Origin: Sphingomonas sp. | Lineage (GTDB): Bacteria > Pseudomonadota > Alphaproteobacteria > Sphingomonadales > Sphingomonadaceae | NCBI RefSeq assembly: GCF_019635455.1 | Contig: NZ_JAHBZJ010000001.1 | Location: forward strand, 248,001 to 312,000 | DNA: 64,000 nucleotides | Reading direction: 5' to 3' | Part shown: one piece after another, positions 17,045 through 26,424 of the stretch | Numbering within the stretch: position 1 is the stretch's first letter | Layout of the letters: each line of letters starts with the position of its first letter | Translations under genes and position numbers: made by a program | Notes under the pieces: generated by a model | Told to the model about the DNA's origin: nothing | The model's database searches: none | The model's input: the letters and a program-made list of their open reading frames with translations, nothing else

Positions 17045-20000
17045 ATGGCCGGGGTGACGAAAGAGAAAATGCCCGACCTCAACCGCATCCTCGCCGCGCG
17101 ATCCCCCCTCACCCTCGCCGGCGTGCCGACGGGATTTCTGCCCTGGCTGCTCGCCGACCTTGCCCGCGCCAGTGCGGCAGGCGCGGTCCACATCGCGCCC
17201 GACGATTCCGCGATGCGCGCCATCGCCGCGACCGCACCGTTCTTCGCGCCCGAGCTTGAGATCATCCAGTTTCCCGCCTGGGACTGCCTGCCCTATGACC
17301 GCGCCAGCCCCACGCTGCGCGTCATGGCCGAACGCATGGCCGCGCTCGCCGCGCTCCAGACACCGGCGAAGGGGCCGCGCCTGCTGCTCACGACCGTCAA
17401 CGCCGCGACACAGCGCACGCTCACCCCCTTCCGCATCCGTGCGATGACCGCGCGCCTCGCCCCGGGGGAGCGGATCTCGCTCGACCGCCTCGCCACGCTG
17501 CTCTCCTCCAACGGCTATGTCCGCACCGACACCGTTCACGACAGCGGCGAGTTCGCGGTGCGCGGCGGCCTGGTCGATCTTTTCCCCTCGGGCGCGGAAC
17601 AGGCGCTGCGCCTCGACTTTTTCGGCGACGAGATCGAGAGCGTCCGCACCTTCGACCCGGCCGATCAGCGCACCACCGGCCGCATCGACGGCTTCACACT
17701 GCTTCCCGCCAGCGAAGCGTTGCTCGACGAGGATACGGTTCGGCGCTTCCGCACCCGCTATCGCGAGAAGTTCGGCGCCACCGCCACCGGCGACCCGCTC
17801 TATCAGGCGATCAGCGAGGGCCGCCGCCTCGCCGGCATGGAGCATTGGCTGCCGCTGTTCGAGGAGCGGATGGAAACGCTGTTCGACCACCTGCCCGACC
17901 GGGCGGTCATCGTCCGCGACGCGGGCGAGGCAGGTGCCGCCGAAGCGCGGTTCGAGGCGATCGCCGACTATCAGGCGAACCGCGTCCGCGCCCAATCGAC
18001 CGACGCGGGCAGCTATCGCCCACTCGGGACAGACCAGCTCTACCTCCTCCCCGACGAATGGGTGGACCGGCTGAAGGCGGCAACGGCGCATGTCGCCACC
18101 CCGTTCCACGAACCCGAAAGCGCGACGGTCCTCGATTTCCATATCGACGGCCCGCGCGACTTCGCCCCCGAACGCGCGGCACAGAGCAATATCTACGACG
18201 CCGTGACCGCGCATGTCGCCCGGTTGCGCAAGGAGGGGCGCAAGCCTGTCCTTGCCAGCTACTCCACCGGTTCGCGCGAGCGGCTGAAGGGCCTGCTCGC
18301 CGATCACGGCCTTGCCAACGGCGTCTTCGCCGACAGCTGGCAGGAGGCGCTGGGCGCATCGGCGGGCGGCCGCGATTCGGGCAATGTCGCGCTGATCGTT
18401 CTGCCGCTCGATCACGGCTTCACCGCCCCCGACGTTGCGCTGCTGACCGAACAGGACATGCTGGGCGACCGCCTCGTCCGCCGCAACAGGCGCAAGAAGT
18501 CGACCGACGCCTTCCTCGCCGAACTCGCCACCCTCTCCCCCGGCGACCTCGTCGTGCATATCGAGCATGGCATCGGCCGCTACGAAGGGCTGACCCAGAT
18601 TCCGGTGCAGAAGGCACCGCACGACTGCGTCGCACTTACCTATGCCGGCGGCGACAAGCTCTACGTCCCGGTCGAAAATCTCGAAGTCCTCTCCCGCTAC
18701 GGATCGTCGGAGGAAGGCGCGAGCCTGGACCGGCTGGGGGGCGAAGCGTGGCAGCGGCGCAAGTCGCGGATGAAGGAACGCATCCGCGAGATCGCGGGCG
18801 AGCTTATCGCCATCGCCGCCAAACGCGCGCTGCGCCCCGCCGACGTGGCCGAAACCGATCCCGGCAGCTACCCGGTCTTTGTCGATCGCTTCCCTTTCAC
18901 CGAAACCGACGATCAGGATCGCGCGATCGGCGATGTGCTCGAGGATCTGTCCGCCGGCAGGCCGATGGACCGGCTGGTCGTCGGCGATGTCGGCTTCGGC
19001 AAGACCGAGGTCGCGCTGCGCGCTGCCTTCGTCGCGGCGATGGCCGGGATGCAGGTCGCGCTCGTCTGCCCCACCACCCTTCTCGCGCGCCAGCACTACA
19101 CCAATTTCGTCCAGCGGTTCGAAGGGTTCCCGATCAACATCGGCCGCCTCTCCCGCCTCGTCCCCGCCGCCGAGGCCAAGGCGACCAGGGAAGGCCTGGA
19201 GACGGGCCGGATCGATATCGTGATCGGCACCCATGCCGTCCTCGCCAAAGGTATCGAGTTCAAGCGCCTGGGCCTGGTCATCGTCGATGAGGAACAGCGG
19301 TTCGGCGTCACCCACAAGGAGCGACTGAAGTCGCTGAAGGCCGATGTCCACGTCCTCACCCTCACCGCCACGCCGATCCCGCGCACGCTACAGATGGCGA
19401 TGAGCGGCCTGCGCGAGCTGTCGGTCATTCAGACCCCACCCGTCGATCGCCTCGCCGTGCGCACCTATGTCATGCCCTGGGACCCGGTCGTGCTGCGCGA
19501 GGCGCTGCTGCGCGAACATTATCGCGGTGGCCAGTCGTTCATCGTCACCCCGCGCATCGCCGATCTGCCGGACATCGAACAGTTCCTGCGCGAAGAAGTG
19601 CCGGAGGTCCGCTATGTCGTCGCCCATGGCCAGATGGCGGCGGGCGAGGTGGAAGAGCGGATGTCCGCCTTCTACGACAAGAAATATGAGGTGCTGGTCT
19701 CCACCACCATCATCGAAAGCGGCCTCGACATCCCCAGCGCCAACACGATGATCGTCAACCGCGCCGACCGGTTCGGCCTCGCCCAGCTCTATCAGCTGCG
19801 CGGCCGCGTCGGGCGCGCAAAGACGCGCGCCTATGCCTATATGACCACCCCGCCCCAGCGGATGATGACCGAAACCGCCGAAAAGCGCCTGAAGGTCCTG
19901 TCCGATCTCGAATCCCTGGGCGCGGGGTTTCAGCTGGCGAGCCACGATCTCGACATTCGCGGCGCCGGCAACCTTCTGGGCGACGAACAATCGGGGCATA

Positions 20001-20542
20001 TCAAGGAAGTCGGCTACGAACTCTACCAGTCGATGCTGGAAGAGGCGATCATGGACGCCAAGGCGGGCGGGCTGGCCGATGATCGGCCCCGCGACCTTTC
20101 GCCCCAGATCACCGTCGATGCGCCGATCCTGATCCCCGAAACCTTCGTCCCCGACCTCGACCTGCGCATGGGCCTCTATCGCCGCCTGAACGAGGTGGAG
20201 GACAAGCGCGGCATCGACGAATTCGCGGCCGAGATGATCGACAGGTTCGGCAAGCTGCCCGAAGAGACCGAGAATCTGCTCACCCTGATCGAGGCGAAGC
20301 TGAACGCGAAAAAGGCCTGCATCGCCAAGATCGACGTCGGGCCGAAGGGCGCGCTGGTCAGCTTTCACGAAGACAAGTTCCCCAGCATCGACGGCCTGCT
20401 GGCCTATGTCGAGCGACTGGACGGCACCGCGAAGCTGCGCCCGGACATGAAACTGGTGGTGGCGCGCGCCTTTGCCAACCCGCGCGCACGGCTCAACGCC
20501 GCGCTGCAAATCTCAAGGGGTCTGGCGAAGGCGGCGGGCTGA
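17045..20542 (+). CDS. mfd: Transcription-repair coupling factor Mfd
   Basis: 1165 residues. Mfd displaces RNA polymerase stalled at DNA lesions and recruits UvrA. The order fits the family: UvrB-like N-terminal modules, RNA-polymerase-interacting domain with HIEHGIGRYEG and YVPVENLEVLSRYG, helicase core with Walker A GDVGFGKTE and Walker B DEEQRFG, LTATPIPRTLQ, TRCF motif QLYQLRGRVGR, then the C-terminal D7 module (PETFVPDLDLRMGLYRRL). Start is ATG 17045; ATG 17069 (MPDLNRIL) is equally possible because the SD is weak. Confidence 0.97.
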   Translation: MAGVTKEKMPDLNRILAARSPLTLAGVPTGFLPWLLADLARASAAGAVHIAPDDSAMRAIAATAPFFAPELEIIQFPAWDCLPYDRASPTLRVMAERMAALAALQTPAKGPRLLLTTVNAATQRTLTPFRIRAMTARLAPGERISLDRLATLLSSNGYVRTDTVHDSGEFAVRGGLVDLFPSGAEQALRLDFFGDEIESVRTFDPADQRTTGRIDGFTLLPASEALLDEDTVRRFRTRYREKFGATATGDPLYQAISEGRRLAGMEHWLPLFEERMETLFDHLPDRAVIVRDAGEAGAAEARFEAIADYQANRVRAQSTDAGSYRPLGTDQLYLLPDEWVDRLKAATAHVATPFHEPESATVLDFHIDGPRDFAPERAAQSNIYDAVTAHVARLRKEGRKPVLASYSTGSRERLKGLLADHGLANGVFADSWQEALGASAGGRDSGNVALIVLPLDHGFTAPDVALLTEQDMLGDRLVRRNRRKKSTDAFLAELATLSPGDLVVHIEHGIGRYEGLTQIPVQKAPHDCVALTYAGGDKLYVPVENLEVLSRYGSSEEGASLDRLGGEAWQRRKSRMKERIREIAGELIAIAAKRALRPADVAETDPGSYPVFVDRFPFTETDDQDRAIGDVLEDLSAGRPMDRLVVGDVGFGKTEVALRAAFVAAMAGMQVALVCPTTLLARQHYTNFVQRFEGFPINIGRLSRLVPAAEAKATREGLETGRIDIVIGTHAVLAKGIEFKRLGLVIVDEEQRFGVTHKERLKSLKADVHVLTLTATPIPRTLQMAMSGLRELSVIQTPPVDRLAVRTYVMPWDPVVLREALLREHYRGGQSFIVTPRIADLPDIEQFLREEVPEVRYVVAHGQMAAGEVEERMSAFYDKKYEVLVSTTIIESGLDIPSANTMIVNRADRFGLAQLYQLRGRVGRAKTRAYAYMTTPPQRMMTETAEKRLKVLSDLESLGAGFQLASHDLDIRGAGNLLGDEQSGHIKEVGYELYQSMLEEAIMDAKAGGLADDRPRDLSPQITVDAPILIPETFVPDLDLRMGLYRRLNEVEDKRGIDEFAAEMIDRFGKLPEETENLLTLIEAKLNAKKACIAKIDVGPKGALVSFHEDKFPSIDGLLAYVERLDGTAKLRPDMKLVVARAFANPRARLNAALQISRGLAKAAG

Positions 20543-20580
20543 AATCGCACACGGACCGCTGCCGCCGGGCGCGGCCGGCC

Positions 20581-20916
20581 CTAGCTGATCCAGCCCTGTC
20601 GACGCCATGCGACCGCCCCGCGGTCCGCGAGTGCCGCCCGCACGGCTGCGATCGCGGCGGCCTCGTCCACGCCCACCGCGCGGGCATAGGCGCGCACCGC
20701 GCCGAACAGGTAGATCGGCGCCGCGAATTCCTCGAACGCGCCCTCTTCGATCGCGGTCAGGAACGACGCCGGAAAGCGGATTTCGCCGGCGACATCTTCG
20801 ATCGATCGTCGCACCACGTCCCGCGCGTCCCTCAACAGGCGGGAAACCGAACCGCGCGGCGAGATCGGCATTTCCGCCTCTTCATATGGCAACGACATTT
20901 CCGTGACTGCGTCCAT
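20581..20916 (-). CDS. RodZ-like helix-turn-helix domain protein without a membrane anchor
   Basis: 111 residues. Residues about 25-90 resemble the N-terminal HTH of RodZ: VVRRSIEDVAGEIRFPASFLTAIEEGAFEEF, followed by PIYLFGAVRAYARAVGVDE (the Y..GF.R.YA motif). Unlike RodZ there is no TM segment or periplasmic part. It might bind DNA or a cytoskeletal partner; neither is shown. It lies alone on the minus strand, convergent with mfd. Confidence 0.6.
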   Translation of the reverse strand: MDAVTEMSLPYEEAEMPISPRGSVSRLLRDARDVVRRSIEDVAGEIRFPASFLTAIEEGAFEEFAAPIYLFGAVRAYARAVGVDEAAAIAAVRAALADRGAVAWRRQGWIS

Positions 20917-21074
20917 CGATTCCTCCGGTCGTTCGCGATTAGCGAGGCCGATCAGCGCCGGACAATCAGGGAATTACCCGATTCGGGACGTAGAGTTACT
21001 CAAAATGGCCGAAGCCGCATTGTGCCGGCAACCGGGCGGTCTACAGTCGCGGGTGAAAGGGGCGCTTTACCGCA

Positions 21075-21989
21075 ATGCCCGCACCGACAGCCAGTTACCG
21101 CCGTCACAGTCGCCTGGTATCACGCATTGTCGCGCGCGAAATGCTGTCCTCACTCGCCGATCTGTCCGGCCATCTTCCGCGCCAGACGTCCCGCATGCGC
21201 ATGGTGTCGATCCCGATCATCGTCAGCCTGATGCACGACGATCTCGACATGCGCCTTCGTGAGGCGGCGCCGTCACGGGGCAGCTCCATCAACGGCATCG
21301 CCGGATCGCTGGACATCCCGTTCGAAACGGCGCGCCGGGTGGTGCGGCGGCTGATCGCTGCCGGCTGGCTCGTCTTCTCGCCGACCAATGCCGTCATGGT
21401 CGGGGAATGCCCCGCGGCCCTGGCCTGGCGCGCAACCCTTGCCGATCGCGTGCGAAGCGCGGGCGGCGACATCGACCGGACGAAAATCGCGCCGGATCAC
21501 CCGATCGGGCAGATCGCCTGCGACCTGGCGGCGCAGATGGTGATGCTCGACCTGCTGCACCTGATCGCGGGTCTGGTCCGCAACTTCGGGTACGGCTACG
21601 CTGAAATCTTCTTTCTTCAATATGTCTGCGCGCTCAGCGTCCGGCGGCTGGCCACCGATCCCGGCCTTGCCGCCCGGCTTTCGTTCCGGGAAAACATGCT
21701 CCCGGACGAATATCGCGATTTCATCCCGATACCCCGGATCGCGAACGACCTGCACATGGCACGCTCGACCATCTATCGGCTTGTGCGCGAGTGTTTGGAC
21801 GGCGGCGCGATCGAGCGCGACGGCAACGCGATCCGCCCCACCGCCATCTTCCTCGCGAGCGACGCCTATGCCCACTCGATGGACCTCATCGCCAGCCGCA
21901 CCGCCACGCTGATGGCGCGCGCCGAACGGCATGTGTGCGCGCAAGGCTGCGGCGTACCGCCGGCCGCACCGATGGCGTTGCGCGCCTAG
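21075..21989 (+). CDS. Putative regulator with two helix-turn-helix regions
   Basis: 304 residues. Two segments look like winged helices: about 60-105 (GSSINGIAGSLDIPFETARRVVRRLIAAGWL) and about 215-255 (IPRIANDLHMARSTIYRLVRECLDGGAIE). A helical, partly hydrophobic middle (about 140-185) may dimerise or bind a ligand. No named family recognised. The C-terminus carries two Cys (HVCAQGC). It overlaps the convergent tail-anchored gene by 4 nt. The upstream 20917-21074 shows only a short leader. Confidence 0.6.
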   Translation: MPAPTASYRRHSRLVSRIVAREMLSSLADLSGHLPRQTSRMRMVSIPIIVSLMHDDLDMRLREAAPSRGSSINGIAGSLDIPFETARRVVRRLIAAGWLVFSPTNAVMVGECPAALAWRATLADRVRSAGGDIDRTKIAPDHPIGQIACDLAAQMVMLDLLHLIAGLVRNFGYGYAEIFFLQYVCALSVRRLATDPGLAARLSFRENMLPDEYRDFIPIPRIANDLHMARSTIYRLVRECLDGGAIERDGNAIRPTAIFLASDAYAHSMDLIASRTATLMARAERHVCAQGCGVPPAAPMALRA

Positions 21990-22291
21990 CTGCGCAGCAC
22001 CCAGATGGCGAGTATGGCGAGGATCACGCCAAGCGCGACCGCGACCGGCAGTTTGGGATTGCGCAGCCGGCGGCGCCGGGCGCTACCCATCCGGTCGAGA
22101 TCGAACCAGTAATGCGCCGGCGATGTCTGGCGGATGACCCCCGTCGCCAGCAACCGGTCGAACGCGGCACGCTCGCGCGGGCCGGCCGGCACATATTCGA
22201 TCGCGGTGCCGGCGGTCATCGCGCGATGGTCGGCGAAATGGCGCTGGACACGATAGGCATCCAGGTCGCGTGGGACGGTCGGACTCAGCAT
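21986..22291 (-). CDS. Tail-anchored small protein, paralog A
   Basis: 101 residues: a soluble part of about 78 residues, then a basic stretch (ARRRRLRNPKLP) and one C-terminal TM helix (about 82-99). It is clearly paralogous to the protein at 23691-24002. Shared blocks: AI.Y.P, AFD.LLA, IRQ and Y.W.DL in the same order and spacing. No known family. The two copies flank the dehydrogenase-like gene. Confidence 0.7.
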   Translation of the reverse strand: MLSPTVPRDLDAYRVQRHFADHRAMTAGTAIEYVPAGPRERAAFDRLLATGVIRQTSPAHYWFDLDRMGSARRRRLRNPKLPVAVALGVILAILAIWVLRS

Positions 22292-22527
22292 CGGCGGCTC
22301 ATCCCGACATAATCGGGTCGCGGCGATCCCGGTTCAACCACCGATCGCTCCCCCACCGGCAATGGACCGCCTGTTCGCGCGCGCCGCCCGGACAGGTTTC
22401 AAGCGATGGCAGACCCGGAACTCCGGAATGGGAGGGCGAACGCGGCCCGATCCCGAACCGCCGACATGGCCAGGTTGGCCCGCTTTTGAAGTTGCGGTAC
22501 GGAGGACCGAACAAGGGAGAGGATGAC

Positions 22528-23694
22528 ATGGCGCGCGAACTGGACCTGATCGTATATGGCGCTACGGGCTTCACCGGCCGGCTGGTCGCCGAATATCTGG
22601 CGCAGGCATATGCCGGCGACGCCCTCAAATGGGCGATGGCCGGACGTTCGCTCGCCAAGCTGGAACAGGTGCGCGACGCGATTGGCGCGCCCGGCGACAC
22701 GCCGCTGATCACCGCCAATGCCGACGACCCCGCCGCGCTGCGCGCGATGACCGCCCGGGCGCGGGTCGTCATCTCGACGGTCGGCCCCTATCAGCTGTAC
22801 GGCAACGACCTTGTCGCCGCCTGCGTCGAAACCGGAACCGCCTATGTCGATCTGTGCGGCGAGCCCAACTGGATGCACGACGTCATCGCCGCCCATCACG
22901 CCGCCGCACAGGCGAGCGGGGCGCGGATCGTGCTGTCATGCGGGTTCGATTCGATCCCGTTCGACCTGGGCGTATGGACGGTCGAACAGGCGGCACGCGC
23001 GAAGTTCGGCAAGCCCGCCCCGCGCGTAAAGGGGCGCGTGCGCAAGATGCAGGGAACGTTCTCCGGCGGCACCTTTGCCAGCGGCAAGGCGACGGCAGCG
23101 GCGGCGGCGAAAAATCCGGCGGTCCTCAAACTGCTGCTCGACCCCTTTGCGCTGACCCCCGGGTTCGAAGGGCCGGGCCAGCCGCTGGGCATCGTACCCG
23201 AATATGATGCGGCGGTCGGCGGATGGGTCGCGCCATTCGTGATGGCGACGATCAATACCAAGAATGTCCACCGTACCAACTTCCTCGCCGGCCACCCCTA
23301 TGGCGCCGACTTCCGCTATGACGAGATGATGGTCGCGCCGGGCCTGGGGGAGATGGGCAAGGCTGCGGCCGAGGCGATCGCGAAGATGAACCCGATGAAC
23401 GCCGACAAGGGACCGGCGCCGGGCGAAGGGCCGTCGAAGGAAGAGCGTGAGAACGGATTTTACGAGATCGATTTCATCGCCGAAATGCCGTCGGGAGAGA
23501 CGCTCACCTGCACCGTCACCGGCGACCGCGATCCCGGCTATGGCTCGACCAGCCGGATGATCGCGGAAAGCGCGCTGTGCCTGTTGCGCGATGTCGCGGG
23601 CAGCGGCGGGGTGTGGACCCCCGGCGCGCTGATGGCCGATCCGCTGCGCGCACGGCTCGAAGCGAAAGCGGGCCTCACCTTCGCGGTCCGCTAA
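22528..23694 (+). CDS. Saccharopine dehydrogenase-like / trans-acting enoyl reductase-family protein
   Basis: 388 residues from ATG 22528, with GGGAGAGG about 6 nt upstream. A Rossmann fold starts the protein: LIVYGATGFTGRLVAEYLA, the usual NAD(P)-binding motif of this family, with VISTVGPYQLYGNDLVAAC and CGFDSIPFDLG further on. Mycobacterial relatives act as enoyl reductases on membrane lipids (phthiocerol type); that suggests lipid reduction but the substrate here is unknown. The 22292-22527 stretch upstream contains only a small hairpin (CCCGACATAATCGGG, 22303-22317) and no gene. Confidence 0.83.
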   Translation: MARELDLIVYGATGFTGRLVAEYLAQAYAGDALKWAMAGRSLAKLEQVRDAIGAPGDTPLITANADDPAALRAMTARARVVISTVGPYQLYGNDLVAACVETGTAYVDLCGEPNWMHDVIAAHHAAAQASGARIVLSCGFDSIPFDLGVWTVEQAARAKFGKPAPRVKGRVRKMQGTFSGGTFASGKATAAAAAKNPAVLKLLLDPFALTPGFEGPGQPLGIVPEYDAAVGGWVAPFVMATINTKNVHRTNFLAGHPYGADFRYDEMMVAPGLGEMGKAAAEAIAKMNPMNADKGPAPGEGPSKEERENGFYEIDFIAEMPSGETLTCTVTGDRDPGYGSTSRMIAESALCLLRDVAGSGGVWTPGALMADPLRARLEAKAGLTFAVR

Positions 23695-24002
23695 CCCCGA
23701 TAGAGCAGCAGGACCGCGAGCGCGAGCGCAAGCGAAACGCCGATCGCGACCGGCACCATCGCGCGCCGCCGCCGGAGCACCGCCGCGTCATAGGCACGCA
23801 GGTCGAGCCAGAAATAGCCGGTGCCTTCCTGCCGGATCAGCCGTTCGGCCAGCAGCGTGTCGAACGCGTCCTTCAATGCGGGCGGCGGGGCGTAGATGAT
23901 CGTGTCATAGGGCGTGATCGCGTGGCTGGCGCAGAAATGATCGACCACGTGGCGACGCATCCTTGCCCTTCGTGTGATCGGTGTTGCCTCAACGACTGCC
24001 AT
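23691..24002 (-). CDS. Tail-anchored small protein, paralog B
   Basis: 103 residues from ATG 24002, with AAGGTGGG upstream. Soluble region with HAITPYDTIIYAPPP, DAFDTLLAERLIRQ and GYFWLDL, then a Lys/Arg-rich stretch and a TM helix (about 84-100). Paralogous to 21986-22291. It overlaps the convergent dehydrogenase-like gene by 4 nt. Confidence 0.7.
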   Translation of the reverse strand: MAVVEATPITRRARMRRHVVDHFCASHAITPYDTIIYAPPPALKDAFDTLLAERLIRQEGTGYFWLDLRAYDAAVLRRRRAMVPVAIGVSLALALAVLLLYRG

Positions 24003-24099
24003 CGCCCACCTTCTTCCTTCGCCACCGCCGCGCGCCGCAGTTCGCACCGCCGCGCAGGATGCGGCGCCGGCTCCGGCCGAAGGCTTGCCGCGCCGTGAC

Positions 24100-24118
24100 C
24101 CCCGGCACAAGACCGGGG
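24100..24118. repeat. GC palindrome downstream of rnr
   Basis: CCCCGG-CACAAGA-CCGGGG, a short palindrome of the CCCCGG..CCGGGG intergenic type. It lies 15 nt past the rnr stop and can act as its terminator. A related palindrome is at 35115-35146. Confidence 0.5.
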
Positions 24119-24132
24119 CGGCGGGAACCGCG

Positions 24133-26376
24133 TTACCGTTTCTTCCCCTGGTGCCGGATGTTTGCCGGACGGCCGCGCCGCTTGATCGCCCGTTTCGGTG
24201 GCCCGCCCCGCCGACGGTCGGTCCCCGATCCGCTGCCCTTGCCGTCGGGCAACTCGAACCGCAGCGCGCCGGAAACCGGGTTCGCCTCGGCCAGCCGCAG
24301 CTTCAGCTTCTGACCCAGCGCGAATTCCTCGCCCGTTTCCTCGCCGACCAGCTTCTGCGCCGCCTCGTCATAGCGGAAATATTCGCGGCCCAGGTCGCGG
24401 GCCGGCACCAGCCCGTCGCCGCCGACACCGTCCACCGTCGCGAAGAAACCGAAATTCTGAACCCCGGTGATCCGCGCCTCCATCACCTCACCGACATGGG
24501 CGGACAGATAGGCGGCGACATAGCGATCGACGGTTTCCCGCTCCGCCTCCATCGCCCGGCGCTCCAGCTGACTGATCACCTCGCCGGTCTTTTCCATGTC
24601 CGCATCGGCGGGCAGTTCGCCGCCGGGACCCAGATCATAGGCACCGACCAGCGCGCGATGGACCACCAGATCGGCATAGCGGCGGATCGGTGAGGTAAAA
24701 TGGGCGTAGCTGCCCAGCGCCAGGCCGAAATGGCCGTGATTGGCGGGACCGTAATAGGCCTGGGTCTGCGTCCGCAGCACCTGGGTCATCACCTCTTCGC
24801 GGAAATCGGCGTCCCCCACCCGCGCGATCACATGGTTGAACGTGGCGGGCCGGATCACCTGCCCCAGCGCGAATTCGACGTCGAGCGTCTTGAGATAATC
24901 CTTGAGCGCGACCAGCTTCTCGCGGCTCGGCGGCTCGTGGACGCGATACATGACCGGCGCCTTCTTCGCCTCCAATGCCTTTGCCGCCGCGACGTTCGCG
25001 GCGATCATATAATCCTCGATCAGCTTGTGCGCGTCGAGCCGTTCGCGCGGCGCGACCGAGAGGATGCGTCCCTTCTCGTCGAGCACGATCCGCCGCTCGG
25101 GCAGGTCGAGATCCAGCGGCTCACGCTTCCCGCGCGCCTTGTACAGCGCATCCCAGCAGTCCCAGAGCGGCCTCAGCACCGTCTGTGTCAGCGGATGGTC
25201 GAGCCCGCCGTCGATCGCCGCCTGCGCATCCTCATAGGCGATATTGGCGGCGAGCCGCACGACCGCGCGGCTGAACCGCCAGCTTCGCAACTCGCCCTTC
25301 GCCGACACCCGAAGGTGACAGACGAGCGCGGCGCGATCGACATCCTGCTTGAGCGAACAGATATCCGCCGACAGCACCTCCGGAAGCATCGGCACGACGC
25401 GATCGGGGAAATAGACGCTGTTGCCGCGCTTGCGCGCCTCCCGGTCGAGCAGCGATCCGGGGCGGACGTAGAAGCTGACATCGGCGATCGCCACGATCGC
25501 CTTCCACCCGCCCGCATTTTTCGGATCGTCGTCGGGCGCGGCCCATACCGCATCGTCATGGTCGCGCGCATCGGCAGGGTCGATCGCCACGATCGGCACG
25601 TCGCGCAGATCCTCCCGTCCCTTGCCCAGATCCAGCTTCGCGACCCGCTCGGCCTCGGCCAGCAGGTCTTCGGAAAAGGCGTTGGGAATGCCGTGGCGGT
25701 GGATCGCGATCATCGAGAAGCTGCGTGGGGCGAAGGGATCGCCCAGCACCTCGATCACCCGCGCGGTCAATCGCGGGGGGCGCCCCGTCTTCTCCGCCAG
25801 CACCAGATCGCCCGCCTGCCCCTCACCCCGGTCAGAGACGGGGAAGTCGCGCCGCTCCTTCTTCTCGACGCCCTGCAACCAGAATTTGCCGCCCTCTTCG
25901 CGCAGCACGCCGAGCATCGTCTCCTCGCCCTTGGCGAGCTTCTTCATCGGATGGGCGATCCACCCCTTGCCCGCCTCTTCGGTGCGGGCGAGAATCCGGT
26001 CGCCGACCCCCAGCGCCGCGCCCTTGCCGCGTTTTTCGCGGACGCGCAGCCGCGGGGCCGGAATATGCTCCGCCTCCCAGCGTTCGGGGACCGCCCAGAC
26101 GGTATCGCCATCGGCATCGACGATCCGCAGCACCGTCACCTTGGGGACCCCCCCCATCTTGTGAAAGGCGCGACCGGGCGCGCTGTCGATCAGCCCTTCA
26201 TCGGCCATGTCCTTGAGCAGCGCCTTGAGCGCGATCTTTTCCTGGCCCGACAGCGCAAAGGCGCGCGCGATCTCGCGCTTGCCGGCGGGCTGGTCGGAAT
26301 GGGTGATGAAATCGAGAATCTGTTGCCGCGTCGGCATGCCGGGCGCGGACTTTTTCGCTTTGTTCTGTTTTGTCAT
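24133..26376 (-). CDS. rnr: Ribonuclease R
   Basis: About 747 residues from ATG 26376 (MTKQNKAKK). 3'-5' exoribonuclease that degrades structured RNA. An N-terminal HTH-like region (MPTRQQILDFITHSDQPAGKREIARAFAL), then cold-shock-like domains, the RNB catalytic domain (IAIDPADARDHDDAVW with the Asp metal ligands, about 270-285), FTSPIRRYADLVVHR and a C-terminal S1 domain. The tail is Lys/Arg-rich (RRRGGPPKRAIKRRGRP), as in other RNase R proteins. Confident. Confidence 0.96.
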   Translation of the reverse strand: MTKQNKAKKSAPGMPTRQQILDFITHSDQPAGKREIARAFALSGQEKIALKALLKDMADEGLIDSAPGRAFHKMGGVPKVTVLRIVDADGDTVWAVPERWEAEHIPAPRLRVREKRGKGAALGVGDRILARTEEAGKGWIAHPMKKLAKGEETMLGVLREEGGKFWLQGVEKKERRDFPVSDRGEGQAGDLVLAEKTGRPPRLTARVIEVLGDPFAPRSFSMIAIHRHGIPNAFSEDLLAEAERVAKLDLGKGREDLRDVPIVAIDPADARDHDDAVWAAPDDDPKNAGGWKAIVAIADVSFYVRPGSLLDREARKRGNSVYFPDRVVPMLPEVLSADICSLKQDVDRAALVCHLRVSAKGELRSWRFSRAVVRLAANIAYEDAQAAIDGGLDHPLTQTVLRPLWDCWDALYKARGKREPLDLDLPERRIVLDEKGRILSVAPRERLDAHKLIEDYMIAANVAAAKALEAKKAPVMYRVHEPPSREKLVALKDYLKTLDVEFALGQVIRPATFNHVIARVGDADFREEVMTQVLRTQTQAYYGPANHGHFGLALGSYAHFTSPIRRYADLVVHRALVGAYDLGPGGELPADADMEKTGEVISQLERRAMEAERETVDRYVAAYLSAHVGEVMEARITGVQNFGFFATVDGVGGDGLVPARDLGREYFRYDEAAQKLVGEETGEEFALGQKLKLRLAEANPVSGALRFELPDGKGSGSGTDRRRGGPPKRAIKRRGRPANIRHQGKKR

Positions 26377-26424
26377 TGGACCCGGATATAGGGATCGGCG
26401 CCGCTTCCCGCCAGCCGCCACGGG

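Noticed and set aside
16343..19351. Long minus-strand ORF opposite recG and mfd (about 1000 codons)
   Set aside because: Shadow of high GC third positions. The sequence is Arg/Gly/His-rich, has no motif, and both strands would have to code; recG and mfd are certain.
22292..22527. Possible small RNA or gene upstream of the dehydrogenase-like gene
   Set aside because: Only a 5-bp hairpin; no promoter or conserved motif seen.
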